DNA from: CAAFZY01 sp964410325
Lineage (GTDB): Bacteria > Pseudomonadota > Alphaproteobacteria > RF32 > CAG-239
Direction of reading: 5' to 3'
DNA: 17,274 bases
Assembly: GCA_964410325.1 (NCBI GenBank)
Contig: CAYPFN010000021.1
Span: forward strand, 1-17,274
Positions 15,453-17,274 of this stretch are shown piece after piece. The stretch's first letter is position 1. Every line of letters begins with the position of its first letter. The position numbers and the translations under genes are program-made. The notes beneath the pieces were generated by a model. It was not told the origin of the DNA. It saw only the letters and a program-made list of their open reading frames with translations, and searched no databases.

Positions 15453-16079
15453 CTATTTAATAACATCCTGACGGTTAACAACAACTTCATCAATCAACCC
15501 AAAATTTTTGGCTTCAACCGGCGTCATAAAGTTATCCCGATCCATAGCCTTTTCAATAACATCAATCGGTTGTCCGGTATTTTCGGCATAAATCTGATTT
15601 AAGCGTTTACGCAAATCTAAAATTAACTTTGCCTGAATCTCAATATCCGCCGCTTGTCCTTTGGCACCGCCGGAAGGCTGATGAATCATAATCTGCGAAT
15701 TTGGCAGTGAAAAACGTTTGCCTTTAGCACCACCAGCCAGCAAAAACGATCCCATGGAACAAGCCTGACCAATGCATAATGTCGACACATCGCAACTGAT
15801 ATAGCGCATGGTATCATACATTGCCATACCAGAAGTAACTACGCCACCAGGCGAATTAATGTATAAATAAATATCTTTTTTCGGATTTTCCGATTCCAAA
15901 AACAAAAGCTGGGCGCAAATTAAAGACGACACATCATCATTAACTTCGCCAGTTAAAAATATAATCCGTTCTTTTAAAAGTCTGGAAAAAATATCAAATG
16001 AACGCTCCCCGCGGGAAGTTTGTTCAATCACCATCGGCACTAAAGTACTATCAAAAACTTCTATGGCGTCTTTTGTCAT
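15453..16079 (-). CDS. clpP: ClpP, serine protease subunit of ClpXP
   Basis: This tetradecameric cytoplasmic peptidase degrades substrates fed by ClpX. It has 208 residues from the ATG at 16079. That start has GAGG 6 bases upstream and begins MTKDAIEVFDSTLVPMVIEQ. A TTG four codons earlier falls on the ribosome-binding region and is not used here. The catalytic triad is Ser108 (GQACSMGSF), His133 (MIHQPSGG) and Asp182 (DRDNFM). The N-terminal TSRGERSFDIFSRLL stretch and INSPGG are family hallmarks. Length matches E. coli ClpP (207). The tig gene that usually precedes clpP in Proteobacteria is missing: an unrelated divergent gene is next door. Confidence 0.97.
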   Translation of the reverse strand: MTKDAIEVFDSTLVPMVIEQTSRGERSFDIFSRLLKERIIFLTGEVNDDVSSLICAQLLFLESENPKKDIYLYINSPGGVVTSGMAMYDTMRYISCDVSTLCIGQACSMGSFLLAGGAKGKRFSLPNSQIMIHQPSGGAKGQAADIEIQAKLILDLRKRLNQIYAENTGQPIDVIEKAMDRDNFMTPVEAKNFGLIDEVVVNRQDVIK

Positions 16080-16119
16080 AATATACCTCAAAAAAATTAC
16101 AAAATCTTAATGATTATAA

Positions 16120-16148
16120 ATTACATTTAATCAATAAAATGTAAACAA
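16120..16148 (-). promoter_or_regulatory. candidate clpP promoter with overlapping dyad
   Basis: On the - strand, TTGTTT (16148-16143) and TGTAAT (16125-16120) are 17 bases apart, the same layout and -35 as ahead of accA. A perfect TATAAT at 16118-16113 is an alternative -10. An 8-bp inverted repeat, TTACATTT-N8-AAATGTAA (16121-16144), spans the spacer and could be a regulator site. It is not a CIRCE element. Confidence 0.45.
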
Positions 16149-16238
16149 AAATCGTAAAAAAACTTAAAAATATACATTTTAGCGGTTTACAGGCAATATA
16201 ATTTTTGTTAAAGTAACAAAAAAACAGGAGATTATTTT

Positions 16239-16691
16239 ATGTTTGCCCCCAAAAGCTTTGAGAAATTACCTCCAATAGCCCGGGAAGTCTATCGCAACAA
16301 ACTTCGTTTAGATGAGCTGAAGGCTTTTGACCCTTTTGAAAAAGTCAATTTAAATGGTTTACAGGTTTTACGTTATCCGGAATTTGAAGACTTTTCAAAA
16401 GTTTTGGAATCTTTGCGCGTTATGGATGACAATGGGCGCTATCAACCCCGGCAAACAGCTGATTTAAAAAAAGATATTGTCAAAACTGCCAAACAGGAAA
16501 CTTTTCTGGAACTTCTGTATAACATCAAAATTCCCGAACAAGATTTATATATCGAAATTTTAAAAGAAAAACTGATGATTAATCTGGTTAATCTGGTATT
16601 AGAAAAAGAAATTCCCACTAACCGCAGTTTAAGCGGTCCTGAAATTTTAGAGGTTAAAGAAACTTTCAAGCAAATGCTGGCCTCTTCTTAA
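16239..16691 (+). CDS. unknown 150-residue cytoplasmic protein divergent from clpP
   Basis: There is a strong ribosome site, AGGAGA, 8 bases before the ATG. The protein has no signal peptide or membrane segment. It is Lys/Glu/Leu-rich with long predicted helices, notably at about 80-130 (LYIEILKEKLMINLVNLVLE), and a Pro-rich N-terminus (FEKLPPIAREVYRNK). No family motif is recognisable. Possible promoter boxes are TTTACA (16186-16191) and TAAAGT (16209-16214), 17 bases apart, with a perfect TATAAT at 16197-16202 as an alternative -10. The gene shares the intergenic region with clpP and converges on the next gene across a strong hairpin. Shared control with clpP is possible but unproven. Complete reading frame, ribosome site and terminator make it a real gene. 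Confidence 0.78.
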   Translation: MFAPKSFEKLPPIAREVYRNKLRLDELKAFDPFEKVNLNGLQVLRYPEFEDFSKVLESLRVMDDNGRYQPRQTADLKKDIVKTAKQETFLELLYNIKIPEQDLYIEILKEKLMINLVNLVLEKEIPTNRSLSGPEILEVKETFKQMLASS

Positions 16692-16699
16692 AAATACAT

Positions 16700-16733
16700 G
16701 ATACAGCCTCTGCTTAAAAGCAGAGGCTGTATC
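16700..16733. terminator. 16-bp hairpin between two convergent genes, likely bidirectional terminator
   Basis: GATACAGCCTCTGCTT (16700-16715) pairs perfectly with 16718-16733 around a central AA. The GC-rich middle makes it the strongest hairpin seen in the window. On the - strand it is followed by ATGTATTTTT, giving a U-run slightly offset. The + strand side lacks a clean U-run. It lies between the 150-residue and 159-residue genes. Confidence 0.75.
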
Positions 16734-16750
16734 ACATAACAACATAGCTT

Positions 16751-17230
16751 TTAAGAACGACCTCTGTTCATAAAATTGGAAAGTATTTTCCTATTTAATT
16801 TTTCGGGGGCTTCCATATCCTGGCGGAGTTTGTTTTCAATCTTTTCCACTTCCGGAGTAACTGCAACAACAGCCATCATATAAATAGCATCATATGGTTT
16901 ATGTGGCACGCTTCTTTTTATACTTTCCGAAAAAGTGTTTTTATCACTACAACTCAACCCATGGCTAAGAATTTCTTTTCCTTCAACTCTTATACTGACA
17001 TCTCCTACTTTAAAAGTACCCATACTATCCGGATCCCTGTCACACATTCTTTTTATATCAAATTCCACGACAGCTTTTTTTTGATTTATCTTATCTATCA
17101 TGGTAACTACAGCTTTCCCCGTACCGTTAAGAAAACCTTCACTACCTTCAAGAGAAACAGAAGCTTTAAAATCTTTCAAACGCCTTACGGCTTCTATATG
17201 CAACATTTTTTCTTTTAGATTATTCAACAT
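16751..17230 (-). CDS. unknown 159-residue protein
   Basis: A strong site, AAAGGAG, about 7 bases ahead of the ATG fixes the start. The protein has no signal peptide or membrane helix. The first half shows alternating strands and turns (KASVSLEGSEGFLNGTGKAVVTM, reading as about 24-46), then a charged middle with CDRDPDSMG. The C-terminal part is helical and basic, ending RKILSNFMNRGRS. Two Cys occur, at about 63 and 94. I recognise no family. It is complete within the window, and its promoter probably lies at or beyond the right edge. The hairpin at 16700-16733 ends its transcript. A cytoplasmic or structural role is guesswork. Confidence 0.75.
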   Translation of the reverse strand: MLNNLKEKMLHIEAVRRLKDFKASVSLEGSEGFLNGTGKAVVTMIDKINQKKAVVEFDIKRMCDRDPDSMGTFKVGDVSIRVEGKEILSHGLSCSDKNTFSESIKRSVPHKPYDAIYMMAVVAVTPEVEKIENKLRQDMEAPEKLNRKILSNFMNRGRS

Positions 17231-17274
17231 TATGAATCTCCTTTCAAAAGCAAATTCCTTACTCTTAAAAAATA

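Noticed and set aside
16080..16091. TTG start giving ClpP four more residues
   Set aside because: The added codons overlap the GAGG ribosome site serving the ATG at 16079, and the resulting 208 residues match the family length.

Overview
The window looks like a chromosomal segment of an AT-rich alphaproteobacterium. The evidence is the encoded proteins: an ELM1/DUF1022-family protein, YejA/YejB of the Yej peptide importer type, a clpP-clpX pair, an HAE1-type RND pump and a stand-alone accA. Several neighbouring genes resemble nothing I can name, which suggests a poorly sampled lineage such as a host-associated uncultured Rhodospirillales-like group. That placement is an inference. I see no phage, transposon, tRNA, rRNA or CRISPR array.

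Layout. Bases 1-179 hold a possible C-terminal end of a + strand gene and a hairpin terminator. Bases 180-5109 (- strand) are a tight TetR regulator / RND adaptor / RND pump operon, with a dyad operator sitting inside its promoter. Bases 5193-6667 (- strand) encode a CbpA-like DnaJ protein translationally coupled to a DUF1349 protein. Bases 6719-7415 (- strand) encode two small exported proteins of unknown function. Bases 7498-8466 (+ strand) encode the ELM1-family protein. Bases 8596-12744 (- strand) are a three-gene overlapping unit: an unknown two-helix membrane protein with a TTG start, then yejA, then yejB. The partner permease (yejE) and ATPase (yejF) are absent from the position just downstream of yejB. 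A compact region with divergent promoters separates this unit from accA (+ strand, 12921-13913). Bases 13914-14178 are non-coding, with two hairpins and an octamer repeat. Bases 14179-16079 (- strand) carry clpP-clpX. Bases 16239-16691 (+) and 16751-17230 (-) are two convergent unknown genes that share a 16-bp hairpin.

How the genes relate. The recurring theme is envelope transport and protein quality control. The pump operon appears self-regulated and must borrow an outer-membrane channel encoded elsewhere. The Yej unit must borrow its second permease and its ATPase. ClpXP and the DnaJ-like protein are housekeeping proteostasis factors. AccA supplies one subunit of acetyl-CoA carboxylase and also needs unlinked partners.

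I found no convincing evidence of a wholly new multi-gene system. The best leads are the unknown membrane protein placed ahead of yejAB, the DnaJ-DUF1349 coupling, the overlapping divergent promoters at accA, and a shared promoter motif upstream of accA and clpP.
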